This document shows, piece after piece, positions 4,972 to 5,027 of a stretch of DNA of 5,027 nt. Position numbers and translations under genes: made by a program. The stretch comes from Candidatus Solincola tengchongensis (GTDB lineage: Bacteria; Actinomycetota; Geothermincolia; Geothermincolales; RBG-13-55-18), in assembly GCA_015711895.1 (NCBI GenBank), contig JACVJH010000035.1, forward strand, positions 1-5,027. The letters are read 5' to 3'. The notes under the pieces are model-generated. The model was not told the origin of the DNA. It worked only from the letters and a program-made list of their open reading frames with translations, and ran no database searches. Position 1 is the stretch's first letter; every line of letters begins with the position of its first letter.

Positions 4972-5025
4972 CTGTTGACGGAAGGCGATCCGCGGCAGTA
5001 CTTCCATCCCCGTCCGCAGCGCGAG
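4960..5025 (-). CDS. Possible 3' end of a leftward gene entering from the right
   Basis: The leftward frame is open from the right edge for 21 codons to TAA at 4962-4960 (about LALRTGMEVLPRIAFRQQPIL) with G/C-rich third positions. The inner stem of the following hairpin could serve as its terminator. The fragment is too short to assign, and chance is likely. Confidence 0.15.
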   Translation of the reverse strand, partial: LALRTGMEVLPRIAFRQQPIL

Positions 5026-5027
5026 TG

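Larger units (their letters stand above)
4348..5027. other. Gene-free right flank with several hairpins
   Basis: About 680 bp carry no convincing gene. Overlapping open frames at 4404-4911 give low-complexity S/P/R-rich or K/E/R-rich products without family features or ribosome sites. One frame starting at TTG 4638 has a hydrophobic LLLLPAIALVLVV stretch resembling a signal peptide. It has no RBS and ends after 79 codons, so it is not called. The region holds hairpins at 4408-4431, 4579-4613 and 4924-4971. Confidence 0.5.

Overview
The window is GC-rich bacterial DNA. It has GC3-rich codons, Shine-Dalgarno sites before every confident gene, one TTG start and sigma70-type promoter boxes. Four protein genes can be supported, and about 2 kb holds no convincing gene. 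The gene styles (TPP enzyme of the acetolactate synthase fold, extended SDR, YkgJ-type cysteine protein, DUF134 regulator) suit an anaerobic, high-GC bacterium, for example a deep-branching Actinomycetota or a comparable environmental lineage. That placement is inference and not secure. No rRNA, tRNA, CRISPR array or insertion sequence was seen.

Layout. Positions 1-2142 hold a leftward two-gene operon. An NAD(P)-dependent epimerase/dehydrogenase (2142-1147) is followed after 54 bp by a TPP-dependent enzyme (1092 to beyond the left edge), whose catalytic C-terminal TPP-binding domain lies outside the window. A TATAAT box at 2234-2229 probably drives the pair. Positions 2143-3101 are a 959-bp divergent intergenic region, rich in inverted repeats and richer in A+T than the genes. 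It carries a good rightward promoter (TTGAGA-17-TTTAAT). Next come a rightward YkgJ-type Cys-cluster protein (3102-3602), a 358-bp spacer with a possible gene remnant, and a rightward DUF134/UPF0251 DNA-binding protein with a zinc ribbon (3961-4347) that has its own promoter and RBS. Positions 4348-5027 show no convincing gene but contain several hairpins. One large nested hairpin lies near the right edge, beside what may be the last codons of a leftward gene.

How the genes work together. The leftward pair is probably a small catabolic or biosynthetic module, a short-chain redox enzyme plus a C-C bond-making or -breaking TPP enzyme; the substrate cannot be read from sequence. The YkgJ-type and DUF134 genes each have their own promoter and look like single-gene units, the first a probable metal or Fe-S binding protein and the second a transcription factor. 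I found no clear new multi-gene system. The least explained part is the structured intergenic DNA at 2230-2850 and 4570-4975, which could encode structured RNAs or be decayed sequence.
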